A stretch of 64,000 nucleotides of DNA from Actinostola sp. cb2023 (Eukaryota > Cnidaria > Anthozoa > Actiniaria > Actinostolidae): the NCBI GenBank assembly GCA_033675265.1, contig JAUJYZ010000512.1, forward strand, positions 62,001 through 126,000. Direction: 5' to 3'. The position numbers were made by a program, and so were the translations under genes. This document shows positions 49,401 through 55,839 of this stretch, piece after piece (positions within the stretch are counted from its first letter, which is position 1; each line of letters opens with the position of its first letter). A model generated the notes under the pieces. It searched no databases, had not been told where the DNA came from, and saw nothing but the letters and a program-made list of their open reading frames with translations.

Positions 49401-51232
49401 GGAAATGAAATTTTTTCACCCAGGGGGGTGCACAAAAACACCCCATGTTGGGGTCATCAAATGCATTGTTGCCATAGAAACGGCAATTGTTCCTTCTGGC
49501 CCATGTGCCACAAATTCAACCCAAAATGCCCTCCAGTAAAGGGTAAATGAATGAGACTCGTTCTCCGGCGCATTTAAACCAATTTCATTCAAATTTGTTC
49601 CACAAGCAGGGCAATTCTTCTAGTTTTAAAAATGGTCAATCACTACAATTCGCTTTGTGTAGTCGCTCAGAAAATCAACACTTAACGAGGGGCCATGTCG
49701 GCCATTTTGATAGACATGAAAAACAGGCCAAACTATTTGGCTGATATCTCCTAAAGTACGCTCTTCTAAGATATGATACTTTTATCACAACTTCTATAGA
49801 CATTGATGTTTTAAATTCTAGAAAAAGTTTTTTGGGGAAAATTATAATTTTACGGTGGGGGTTCGTACCATTTGAGGGAAATGGTCAAAATATGAAAAAT
49901 TAGTCTTGTTGTAGCTCGATTATTTCACTTAAAAAACAATTTCATTTACTAAATATCACTATAAAGGCAATTCTTATTATCTCCTAAACACATTCAATCC
50001 AATTGTTGAAAGTCTGAAGACGCGAAGTCTGAGAAATAAAAATTAATAAAAGACCTACCTTGCGAATTTGGTCACTTTTCACAATGTCGGTCTAATCGAG
50101 GTGATTTTATCCTGATTATTCCACATTCTTGGCCATACATGGTGCAGTCACTAACAGGCATGAAAAGCTCTTAAATTACAACTTTAAGATGTCCAGATTA
50201 AGATAACCTTTGTTTATCCCGCTCACACAAACTGCACAGCTATCGAAGGACCAAGTCGTACAAGAGCGTAATATTGACGATCACTTCAATCGAAGCAGGA
50301 AAATCCCTCCATAGAGCTGCATATATGGTTCAAGCACGTCGTTATAAACTCATGGTGTATCCTGATTACTGTTATGTACTGAAATGTTGCCATTAAAACC
50401 TTTAAAACGACAAGATAGAAGTTTCTTGTTCGTATTGTAAAAACCGGAAATATAGAAGAAGCAACTTTTTACACTTACCATCCTTTAGAATAGAGGCTGC
50501 CAAGAAAAGTTTTTACTATAATGGTTGTGTAGTTTTTAATAATTCCCTAAGTAAGTAATATTTTCTTCTTAGCTTTTTTATCAGTATTCGCGTATTTGTT
50601 ATACAGTCTTATCTTAGAATAGTTTCTGTATTTTTATTATATATTACTTATATATCTATTTATATTTTTAGTATTTTTCATTATTATACATTATTATTAT
50701 TGTTATTTATACAGTCATTTGCAAAAATTCTGGCCGCCACGATATATCAATATATCAATATATCGGGTGCATTATGGGTAATTAAATAATACTATTTTGA
50801 GTTTCCTAACTTATCAAATGAAGCAAAATTTACAAACAACAAACGTACGACTAAAATAAACATTATACTAAATATTTATACCAACTTTGCTGGCGTTAAC
50901 CCGCTTTAGGGGAATTTGATATTATTTAATTACCCATAATGCACCCGATATATTGATATATTGATATTTCGTAGCGGCCATAATTTTTGCAAATGACTGT
51001 ATCTATTGATTAGGGCTCCTATTGATATTATATACACTGAAAGGACAACCCTGTTTAAATAAAGGTTTATTCATTCATTGATTCATATGTTGTCTTGCTG
51101 TTATCTCTAATGCTTGTACTACACCCAGGCTGTTAATATTCTATCCAGGAGCAGAAGTAGCAAAACCAAAGAGAAAGAAACCTGGCACTGCCATAAAAAG
51201 AAAAGTACAGCCTATTCCGGTTGACAGTAAAG
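28144..51232 (+). CDS. INO80 complex subunit E-like protein, ten exons, 3' end not found
   Basis: Exons: 28144-28295, 35482-35533, 38011-38136, 40293-40355, 41305-41364, 46647-46751, 46833-46903, 46991-47361, 48098-48229, 51149-51232. All borders are AG/GT and all phases match, giving 405 residues with no stop. The core, [19 protein letters not shown] in exon 6 then [14 protein letters not shown] over the exon 7/8 join, matches the coiled coil that starts vertebrate INO80E (DYKKKY...FLL.RL.QY). INO80E is a nuclear subunit of the INO80 chromatin remodeller. Before it lie about 140 residues absent from the human protein: a Ser/Thr-rich start, a helical stretch ([18 protein letters not shown]) and an acidic [12 protein letters not shown]. 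After it come Lys-rich, nuclear-signal-like stretches ([14 protein letters not shown]). Exon 2 is short with a weak donor (GTTTGT) and is the least certain. Confidence 0.82.
28440..28835. mobile_element. Foldback element with GAGCACGG and GTGCTCTC arms
   Basis: The arms CTTTTTCCGTGCTCCGTTCA (28677) and TGAACAGAGCACGGAAAAAG (28810) pair, with inner GAGCACTC/GTGCTCTC palindromes. It lies in intron 1 of the INO80E-like gene. The element at 31750-31930 has a similar architecture. Confidence 0.55.
29025..31043. mobile_element. CCACAGGCAG inverted-repeat element, 2-kb copy nested in piggyBac
   Basis: The ends ACCACAGGCAGCCCAACC and GGTTGGGCTGCCTATG are inverted. The 5-mer TAAAC flanks both sides (29020-29024 and 31044-31048). 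The arms extend for about 200 bp, with matching GTGGTAGAGCGCGCG and GGGTTCCCTGTG blocks, and a further paired block GCGCAGTTCAGTGGTGCAC lies deeper (29416 and 30795). It is three times longer than the copy at 5068-5706. The 1.3-kb centre is AT-rich; reading frames up to 103 codons there show no known domain. Confidence 0.75.
31233..31453 (-). pseudogene. piggyBac transposase N-terminal remnant
   Basis: The ATG at 31453-31451 begins [17 protein letters not shown]. After a frameshift and stop, [17 protein letters not shown] follows. Acidic SSSE and [11 protein letters not shown] stretches are typical of the disordered N-terminus of piggyBac transposases. The DDD catalytic core is absent. Its place just inside a TTAA-flanked terminus supports the call. 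Confidence 0.6.
31750..31930. mobile_element. Foldback MITE with TGCTATGTGCAG arms
   Basis: GCTATGTGCAGTTTATA on the left and TATAAATCTGCACATAGC on the right pair, with inner arms GGACTGATCAGAACACT and AGTGTTCTGATCAGTCC-like complements around GAAGCACTCC...GTGCTTC. It sits in intron 1. Confidence 0.65.
31960..32640. repeat. CCACAGGC terminus fragment and a diverged duplication
   Basis: ACCACAGGCAACCCAAGC at 31963 is a single terminus of the CCACAGGC family. Beyond it, ATTTTCAAATTTTGCTGAGA occurs twice (32033 and 32222), each followed by similar sequence (TACATGTATAAT, GTCAATCGCA), a diverged tandem duplication of about 190 bp. No gene is seen. Confidence 0.5.
32690..33030 (-). pseudogene. 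C-terminal part of a non-LTR retrotransposon ORF2
   Basis: On the - strand the frame reads [19 protein letters not shown] and then [19 protein letters not shown]. After a frame change it gives [18 protein letters not shown] residues. The pattern (I.KL.DL...F......P..F...F......H.YNTR....) is the usual C-terminal region of CR1/RTE/Jockey-type ORF2. The RT palm is absent. It is in intron 1 of the INO80E-like gene, opposite strand. Confidence 0.65.
33060..33810. other. Unrecognised sequence with open frames on both strands
   Basis: A 123-codon - strand frame (33343-33714) and a 77-codon one (33078-33311) are in tandem, and a + strand frame overlaps. Amino-acid make-up on the - strand is Cys/Ile-rich and motif-free. 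It may be antisense of an old element. No function is proposed. Confidence 0.25.
33812..33860 (-). mobile_element. Non-LTR 3' tail, reverse orientation
   Basis: A (GAAT)n run followed by AACTTTATTTAAAGAAGG is the reverse complement of the CTTTAAATAAAGT(TCAT)n tail seen at 4479-4570, 6388-6438 and 51009-51085. Confidence 0.5.
34310..34957 (+). mobile_element. Helentron-like element D (intron 1)
   Basis: Starts at TT with a hairpin of arms ACTTGGGC and GCCCAAGT (34310-34337). Ends with the hairpin ACGCTAGTAGAGCGT and CTTG, followed by T. An 11-nt complement of the 5' terminus, GAAGCCCAAGT, lies at 34926-34936. The arm differs from element A (CTTGGG against CTCGGG), and the 3' partner has changed with it. 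There is no ORF of note. Confidence 0.75.
35038..35202. mobile_element. Foldback MITE with GTTATCGGGAT arms
   Basis: GGTTATCGGGATTTACCTGC and GTTCGCTAACAATGAAC on the left pair with GTTCATTGTTAGTGAAC and AAATCCCGATAACTC on the right, around a 40-bp centre. It is in intron 1, upstream of exon 2. Confidence 0.65.
35774..35915. mobile_element. TA-flanked MITE with GAGTGCAAACC termini
   Basis: A 142-bp palindrome. The ends GAGTGCAAACCATATGTC and GACATATGGTTTGCACTC are perfect complements except one base further in. TA flanks at 35772-35773 and 35916-35917 indicate a Tc1/mariner-type target. It is in intron 2. Confidence 0.8.
35931..36069. mobile_element. Foldback MITE with CTACTTGTAGCC arms
   Basis: CTACTTGTAGCC plus CGGCGTTTTATCCGAGGATA on the left pairs with TCCTCGGATAAAACGCCG plus GGCTACAAGTAG on the right. 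The centre holds CTGTTGGGGGCACTAACCCC. It is in intron 2. Confidence 0.7.
36795..37767 (-). mobile_element. Helentron-like element E (intron 2)
   Basis: Read on the - strand it starts after TTATT with a hairpin of arms AGTCGGG/CCCGACT (37741-37767) and ends with ACGCTACAAGAGCGT followed by CTAG and T. The 11-nt complement of its 5' end, GAAGCCCGACT, is at 36816-36826. Both ends carry the same changed sequence (GTCGGG rather than CTCGGG). CTAG at the 3' end is the canonical Helitron CTRR. A short frame, [13 protein letters not shown], follows the 5' hairpin. Confidence 0.75.
38148..40178. repeat. 18-bp satellite array, about 2 kb, in intron 3
   Basis: About 110 units of GCTGTACTTGCTATGCAT with truncated or rearranged units; the core ATGCATGC is palindromic. 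It begins about 12 bp after the exon 3 donor and ends about 115 bp before exon 4. A unique 45-bp interruption lies at 39918-39968. Because 18 is divisible by three, it gives long Cys/Tyr/Leu- and Ser/Thr-rich open frames on both strands (up to 596 codons), which are artefacts. Confidence 0.95.
40527..41285. repeat. 63-bp tandem array in intron 4, next to exon 5
   Basis: About 12 copies of a unit starting ACATTGATATATTGATGTAA and containing GACAGTACCTGTTACAAGTG. Small insertions occur at 40711, 40838, 41030 and 41050. The array ends 20 bp before exon 5, and its unit resembles the sequence immediately before that exon's acceptor (AATACATTGATACATG then TTGATGTATTGCAG). Confidence 0.92.
42332..42488 (-). 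repeat. 3' LTR of the Gypsy element
   Basis: 157 bp, similar over most of its length to 45618-45764. It shares CCGAGTAATAAACACTACAA and CCATTGAACACGAG. It contains AGTAATAAAC, but in + orientation, so no poly(A) role is claimed. Confidence 0.85.
43199..43368. mobile_element. GTTGC-rich palindromic MITE inside the Gypsy integrase
   Basis: The ends GGCCCAGACACACGGTGCAA and TTGCATCGTGTGTCCGAGCC are mirrored, and GTTGCGCGCAACGTTGC blocks repeat inside. It splits the integrase reading frame, so it arrived after the Gypsy copy. The copy at 48290-48478 shares AGAAGTAGGA(T/C)TCGA and the CGTGTGTCCG end. Confidence 0.75.
44810..45004 (-). pseudogene. Gypsy aspartic protease remnant
   Basis: Residues [20 protein letters not shown] followed by SLIS include the DTGSS active-site loop of retropepsins. 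The frame then breaks. It is part of the element at 42332-46201, between gag and RT. Confidence 0.75.
45765..46196. mobile_element. TA-flanked MITE (CCGTAAAGTTCCGAAA) inside the Gypsy 5' LTR
   Basis: A 432-bp element. The left end CCGTAAAGTTCCGAAAGTAG is mirrored by TTTTCGGAACTTTACGG. TA flanks at 45763-45764 and 46197-46198. TTACTTTCGGG motifs repeat in the interior. Removing it rebuilds the LTR end as CATAACA, as in the other LTR, so the insertion site is certain. Confidence 0.85.
46281..46428. repeat. (CCAT)n microsatellite
   Basis: About 37 near-perfect CCAT repeats in intron 5. Frames MDGW / IHPS on either strand are artefacts. Confidence 0.97.
46647..46751 (+). CDS. Exon 6 of the INO80E-like gene (start of the conserved coiled coil)
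   Basis: The 35-codon exon holds the DYKKKY motif that begins the INO80E homology, preceded by a Pro/Lys linker. It is phase 0 at both ends. Acceptor TGTTTTAG and donor GTAAGT are both strong. Confidence 0.85.
46991..47361 (+). CDS. Exon 8 of the INO80E-like gene
   Basis: The longest exon (371 nt). It completes the coiled coil with [10 protein letters not shown], then gives a His/Pro segment and a basic helical stretch ([19 protein letters not shown], then [19 protein letters not shown]) that looks nucleic-acid- or histone-binding, though no family is recognised. It ends in phase 1 at GAAG/GTACAT. Confidence 0.85.
47780..47895 (+). mobile_element. SINE/LINE 3' tail with GCGCTATATAAG
   Basis: The sequence TGGCGCTATATAAGAATACG followed by (ATT)n and (GATGAT)n resembles the 3' end of L2/CR1-type SINEs and LINEs, which end in a GCGCTATATAA block and a simple repeat. 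It is in intron 8. Confidence 0.45.
48290..48478. mobile_element. GTTGC-rich palindromic MITE, second copy
   Basis: AGAAGTAGGACTCGATTCTA with flanking TTGCGCGCAACATGTTGC and an end CGTGTGTCCGGCCCTTAAG match the element at 43199-43368, with a rearranged left end. It abuts the non-LTR fragment that starts at 48479. Confidence 0.65.
48479..48913 (+). pseudogene. Non-LTR reverse transcriptase fragment (thumb and C-terminus)
   Basis: An open frame of about 145 codons begins just after the RT active site: [12 protein letters not shown], then [36 protein letters not shown] and [13 protein letters not shown]. This is the typical post-YADD region of CR1/RTE-Jockey-type ORF2. The catalytic YADD is missing because the frame starts at the MITE junction. 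It is in intron 9 of the INO80E-like gene, same strand. Confidence 0.85.
48920..50700. other. Intron 9 sequence, nothing recognised
   Basis: AT-rich. Short frames at 49101-49328 and 49547-49744 have no domain. No repeats are clear. Confidence 0.4.
50712..50999. mobile_element. TA-flanked MITE with CAGTCATTTGC termini
   Basis: A 288-bp inverted repeat. Arms start CAGTCATTTGCAAAAATT and contain ATATATCAATATATC and ATTATGGGTAATTAAATA blocks that mirror. TA flanks at 50710-50711 and 51000-51001. It has a terminus family resemblance to 1446-1686 but a different interior. Confidence 0.8.
51003..51090 (+). mobile_element. Non-LTR 3' tail
   Basis: AGGGCTCCTATTGAT ... CCCTGTTTAAATAAAGG and a short (TTCA)n run match 4479-4570. 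It lies 60 bp before exon 10 of the INO80E-like gene. Confidence 0.55.
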
Positions 51233-51239
51233 GTACACA

Positions 51240-52225
51240 GTTGAAATATAGCAATCACAACATTTTAGGATGCCTTCAAGATTGATTCCATTGCCATGAC
51301 AACAGAGCACATTTAATACAACCATAAAACGTCAGGGTTTTTTTCGATGCAAAACATCCAGTCATTATTTTTACTCGTGCACAGGCCTAAGGCCGGGGCA
51401 ACAGTCTAAAAATACTGCCCGTATTTTTTTTGTTATTCCACGTCGCAAATCTGCAATCAAGTGGGACTGGGAACTAGACCATGAGGCTCGAAATGGCTTC
51501 GCAAAACGGCAAAGTACGATGGAAGGCGTTTCATGTGTCAGAGAGTAGTCAAAGACTAGAAGATATCGTCAAGTTGTGTTGGGAAACTATTGATGGGAAA
51601 CTATTGCGGATTATGATATATAAATAAATCGTCACCCCTTCCATTCATGAAGGAGCTGTCGAAGAGATCGCTTCGCTCGATGTCAACATGCCTAAGATAT
51701 TTGCGACCTGAAACTGAGCCACATGGAAGCCTTGAAAGCTTTTATATTCAGAGACTAGCCGAGCACAATTAACACGGTATTACATATACTTACATGTAAC
51801 TTACATGCTAACTTGAAGATGAAATTGGACTTGAATTTGCGTTATTGCATTTGTGTATTGATTGTCATGATTTATTGTTTTTTATTATTTTAATAATTAT
51901 TTTCAAACTAGTTTATATTACCGTTGTGTAGATATGGAGGTATTAAAGCAAATGCGGCCGTGAACTACTGGGTATAATGTGTGTTTATTAGCCTGAGCTT
52001 TCGTCGGGCACCGACATCATCAGAGGCAATGTGGGAAGTGATGTGTGGATAGCATACTATTCGCGACAGTCCCTTTCACGCTCGCTCAATAAGAGATGGA
52101 GAAATGCGCCCGCGCCCAGAAGCTTAGCGTTTAATGCGGTCTAATACCAAGTCACTCAAGACCTTTGCCGATACTCAAAAAGCAAAGTCCAAAACTTAAC
52201 TAGGCAGGACCCTCCAACCACCCAA
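51240..52225. other. No recognised gene; expected position of further INO80E-like exons
   Basis: Exon 10 ends in phase 1 at 51232. No convincing continuation exon was found here by eye. Mixed-composition intronic or intergenic sequence. Confidence 0.35.
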
Positions 52226-52228
52226 AAC

Positions 52229-52960
52229 TTAGGATGAGTGGCTTGCGGGGAAGGCATCAGTGAAATGTGTGAGGCTGTTCAAGCTAGTGTACGCCGCAGT
52301 TAGGGTCTGAGCCGAAGGGTCGTGGCGTGCCGGTAACTCTGATGGTCCACCAGGACGAAGGAACTGCGCGATCTTCAAGTAGTGGGACGCGGTAGGAGCG
52401 TGACGCCAGCCAATATGATCCATAATGTCTGCCATCTGGCTACCGGACAAGAGTGATGGCTACTCCGGCTCGAAAGCTGTGCTGTGTTTCACCCTCGTAA
52501 ATCTTAGCCTCTTGTAAGTAGGAACGGAGGCGGGACTGGGACGTAGAGTTGGCAATCTGCTTATTCAAGATCTTCACCGCATAGCTGAGAGGTCGAAACA
52601 AGTAACCAGCGGACAGATCCACACCAAGCACAGAGAAAATTGCAACATACATGTAAGTGTCTGTGGCTTTTACTGGAAAAAGAGTCTAGTCGGAATGGCG
52701 ACGAATGCCAAAAAGATTAAAGGAATCGTCCCTGAGCGACTTTCCGGCCCAAGACGTGATTGAACAACAGGCCATTGTTGTGTGGGAACTGCATTACCTC
52801 TTGGGTCTTAACCAGAGTTAGATCGTTTGCACGGTCTCCACTGAAAAATAGCGTCTTAAACAAGGCGACGTCTCTTGCATAAAGAAAGGAGTTGTCATCC
52901 TTCCCTCAATACATTGAGGCAGCTGGAAGAGCTTAGAGGGGATCGAAGAGCGCAGCCTGG
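52229..52960 (-). pseudogene. Broken tyrosine recombinase of a DIRS/retroelement-associated type
   Basis: Pieces in three frames follow one order on the - strand: ARDVALFKTLFFSGDRANDL with the first Arg (about 52800-52870), VMQFPHNNGLLFNHVLG, VDLSAGYLFRPLS, then RSYLQEAKIYEGETQHSFRA (HxxR) and DIMDHIGWRHAPTASHYLK with HxxW...Y. These are the conserved boxes of a phage-integrase-like recombinase. Frameshifts near 52450 and in the 52650-52750 region inactivate it. It differs from the Crypton-type enzyme at 19424-20894 in all boxes. No RT is adjacent on this strand. Confidence 0.75.
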
Positions 52961-53082
52961 ATTTGCTCAGACATAGACCTTTAGATAGGCCAAGGCGAGG
53001 CCTATCCCATAATCCTTTGCGAATGAACTGTATTGTCAATTTTTCGCGTCACGTGACCTTGTCATTCGGTCGTTGATTTCTT

Positions 53083-53945
53083 GTAGGTAGGAGCGAAGTT
53101 AGCCTCCTAAAGCAGACCCGTGTCCAGGCTTCAGTTTTACTTCGCTGGCCACTGGGTCTGCTCAGCTGAACCATACATTCCTTTCCAATTGAACTAGCCA
53201 ATGAAATCACTCGTATTATCAGTGCCAAAACAGTTCCCACACTGAGTTATTTTTAGAGATATCGTGTTGCAAAGCTCTAGCTTGTTTTTAAAAATTCATA
53301 ATCTGATCAATGATGTTTAAACCCGGTTAAATGACCACAGATAATGATAACTCTACAAAGAAAATCATCAACGAGGACTTGTGCTTTATTTGTGCCAAAA
53401 GTGAGTCAAAGGAGAGGAAAACCCGGAAATATTCTGACGAACGAAAGTTAATTTACCAATTGTCCCGTACTTTGGATATCAACATACAAGAATATTTTGA
53501 ATACGGTATTACTCTTTGTCTGTCTGCAGAAGTTGCTTTCTTCACTGCTAAAGTGAATAAATGACCAGAATCATCGTGTGTACCGTTGTCCTAGATCAGT
53601 TGTTTGATATATCAGTAATGACTCTCCATGACCAGTCGGAAGTTGACGAACAAATCCTTTTGTTCAAAATAAATCGCTCGGATCGATTGACTTTTGCTGG
53701 TGGATATTCAACTGTTGAATTTTGAAAACATCACATCACTGAACTGTCAGTTCACGTGATGTTTGGGAGTGGAAGTCCATAGAGGTCAAAGTCCGCACCA
53801 CCACAGATTTAAGAGGTTCGTTCTGATTGGCTAATCCACTGGAAAGGAATGTATCGCTCATCTGAGCAGACCCTGTGGCCAGCGAAGTAAAACTGAAGCC
53901 TGGACACGGGTCTGCTTTAGGAGGCTAGAGCGAAGTAGGAGCTCT
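53083..53945. mobile_element. Inverted-repeat element with about 130-bp arms
   Basis: GTAGGAGCGAAGTTAGCCTC on the left (53083) pairs with GAGGCTAGAGCGAAGTAGGA on the right. Matching continues through CAGACCCGTGTCCAGGCTTC and ATACATTCCTTTCCA. It encloses one clean small ORF (53331-53564). Target duplication is not clear. Confidence 0.65.
53331..53564 (+). CDS. Small ORF, CxxC-containing, inside the inverted-repeat element
   Basis: A 77-codon frame with ATG: MTTDNDNSTKKIINEDLCFI then CAKSESKERK, a basic helical centre (DERKLIYQLSRTLDINIQEY) and LCLSAEVAFF before the stop. The CxxC pair and a later Cys, with a helix between, recall an N-terminal zinc-finger exon in which the second pair is degraded, but no family can be named. 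It could be the first exon of a transposon-carried gene or a fragment. Confidence 0.4.
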   Translation: MTTDNDNSTKKIINEDLCFICAKSESKERKTRKYSDERKLIYQLSRTLDINIQEYFEYGITLCLSAEVAFFTAKVNK

Positions 53946-53949
53946 GAGA

Positions 53950-55400
53950 GACGGTGTTTTCAAGGGAAACTGAACATATATTTCTTCATTCTGTCGACGT
54001 AGAATACACAGAAAACGTTTCTCTTGAAAGCTGTTCGTGTTTAGAGGTGAATATCGTACTGGAACGTATAAGTTGCCCTGAGAAAATGACGGAAAGCAGA
54101 ATTTGTTTCTTCACCTACGGCTACTGACAGTACTGATCAGTCGATTTTGCGGGATATTTTGAAGAATCACAAGTCTCCTGTTCTTCTGGAAATCCTAAGC
54201 AGCTGTGAAATAACGGTAAGTTATATTTTATACGTAAAATGAAGTCATAACGTCGCCCTTTTCTTGTTTTGAAGTCAATGTGTTGAAAAAGTCGCCCCTA
54301 ATAATGTCGAGTAAGTGTACACAACTATAAGCTAAACTGTTCAGTGTCCAGAATCATTCTGTTACCCTCACTATTCTCTAGATTTAGTCCAAAGCTTAAA
54401 ACCTTCTGGTCTTACTTAATATTACTTTGTTTTCCTTTTATGTATTTATTACAGACCATTAAGACTTACAGTTTTCTCCATGAATGAATATTGAAAATAC
54501 GGATACATAAGCTTATAGTACTGGAACTCACTGTGCCAGTGTCAGTCAAATAATATACCAATAATAAATTGCTCTATGGTTTTGGTATAGGTGGAACAAG
54601 GACAGAACTCTGAAGGCAACAATCTTTGATTTCGATGTCCTCCCAAGACAGTGTTGACAAAGAGTTATTAAACATTAAACATTCTATCTCCTAATGTGAA
54701 GCCTTGATTACATGAAGATGATGAGGTTCAAGCACAGTACATCTTAGACATGTACCAGGTCTAATCCTCCTGGAACTGAAATACTGAACACCCAGACCAA
54801 CCAAGTACAGCAACCACTAGCTAGAATAATTATCTCATGCTAGAGACGTTGAATTGAGGCCCTAATATATTTAGAGGATGATAATGATTACAAGTGATGA
54901 TGATAATATTGAACACGAACAACAAGCAAGGCAGCTATTTAGTGAACATTTTGCATTAAAAAGCCCAGTATTATCATGAAGATTGCCAGAACGTACTGAG
55001 CGATGGTAAGAATAAGGAAATTTAAATCGGAGTCACTTCAGAACCCACCAACCCTAAAAAAATGCTACAGTATTACGGTATTGTAGAATCTTTCATTGAT
55101 GATAAGTGCCCGTGGCAACATGTTGGTTTTATTCCAAGGCAACAATTACAGAAATGGAAAAGTGCAATGCTAGGCAATGAAGTGTGCAGTTGATCAATCA
55201 TTTATACATTTAGACCTTTTCACATAGCATAATTTACCTTTATCAAATGTTAAGCATTCTTTTATTTTTTTAACCTATGCAAGATGCCAGTTTGTGACAT
55301 CACATGAAAACTAACTTATTTATTAATTCACTACTATATACATGTATTAAATAAATATAGCTGTTATGGTTTCAATAAATTGTTTATTCAATAATTGATG
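53950..55400. other. No recognised gene; one possible + strand exon
   Basis: A frame ending STDQSILRDILKNHKSPVLL then EILSSCEIT stops exactly at a good donor (ACG/GTAAGT) near 54211 and looks protein-like, but no acceptor, start or partner exon was established. The rest is AT-rich. Confidence 0.3.
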
Positions 55401-55409
55401 GCAGTGTAT

Positions 55410-55837
55410 TTACTGATTACTTTTCTCAATGGGGAACAAGAAACCAGATGGAGATGTTTCACCAGCCCCAGGATGGTGATGTTCCTGTCTAATAGTTCTG
55501 GCATTCCTGGCTGGTAGAAATGCTCTACCAGTCACAAATTGGATCAGACTTGGTCTCTGGTTTCTTCGTACCCTGTGAAGAAACAAGGTATTTCTGTGGG
55601 CCTGTCTACCTGTACCATCATCATCATCGTGTCTGACATCAAAGTTGTCAAGTGGATCTTCTCTGTAGTGTTGATTGGTTGTCCAATAATAAAATGGAAG
55701 GTTGGTATTGAGGTGTTTAGGAAACTCTCTGAAACAAAATATATCAAAGTTCTGTGATGGCATCCTTGGAAACTCAGGGGTATATTCTTCTGGGAGCGAG
55801 AAATGAGAGACAATATACCCCTGGGTTTCCAAAGATG
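55410..55837 (-). CDS. Probable terminal exon of an unrecognised gene
   Basis: A 141-codon open stretch on the - strand follows a good acceptor (TTGCCATTACAG/CATC) and ends with TGA/TAA-type stop at 55410. An AATAAA on the - strand (TTTATT, about 55383) follows at a short distance, as in a terminal exon. The protein is mixed and plausible: LPEEYTPEFPRMPSQNFDIF, an acidic HDDDDGTG, then a basic NQRPSLIQFVTGRAFLPARN. No domain is recognised and no upstream exon was secured. It lies between the inverted sequences at 52983 and 57497, so it could belong to a transposon. Confidence 0.45.
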
Positions 55838-55839
55838 CT

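Noticed and set aside
54880..54990. Frame SDDDNIEHEQQARQLFSEHF as a final exon of the INO80E-like gene
   Set aside because: The phase and acceptor do not fit exon 10 convincingly, and it lacks the acidic DLVIDIP-like end of INO80E.
55539..55757. + strand ORF opposite the probable terminal exon
   Set aside because: Shadow of the - strand frame; Ile/Val-rich run comes from the CAT/ATG repeats that encode DDDD on the other strand.
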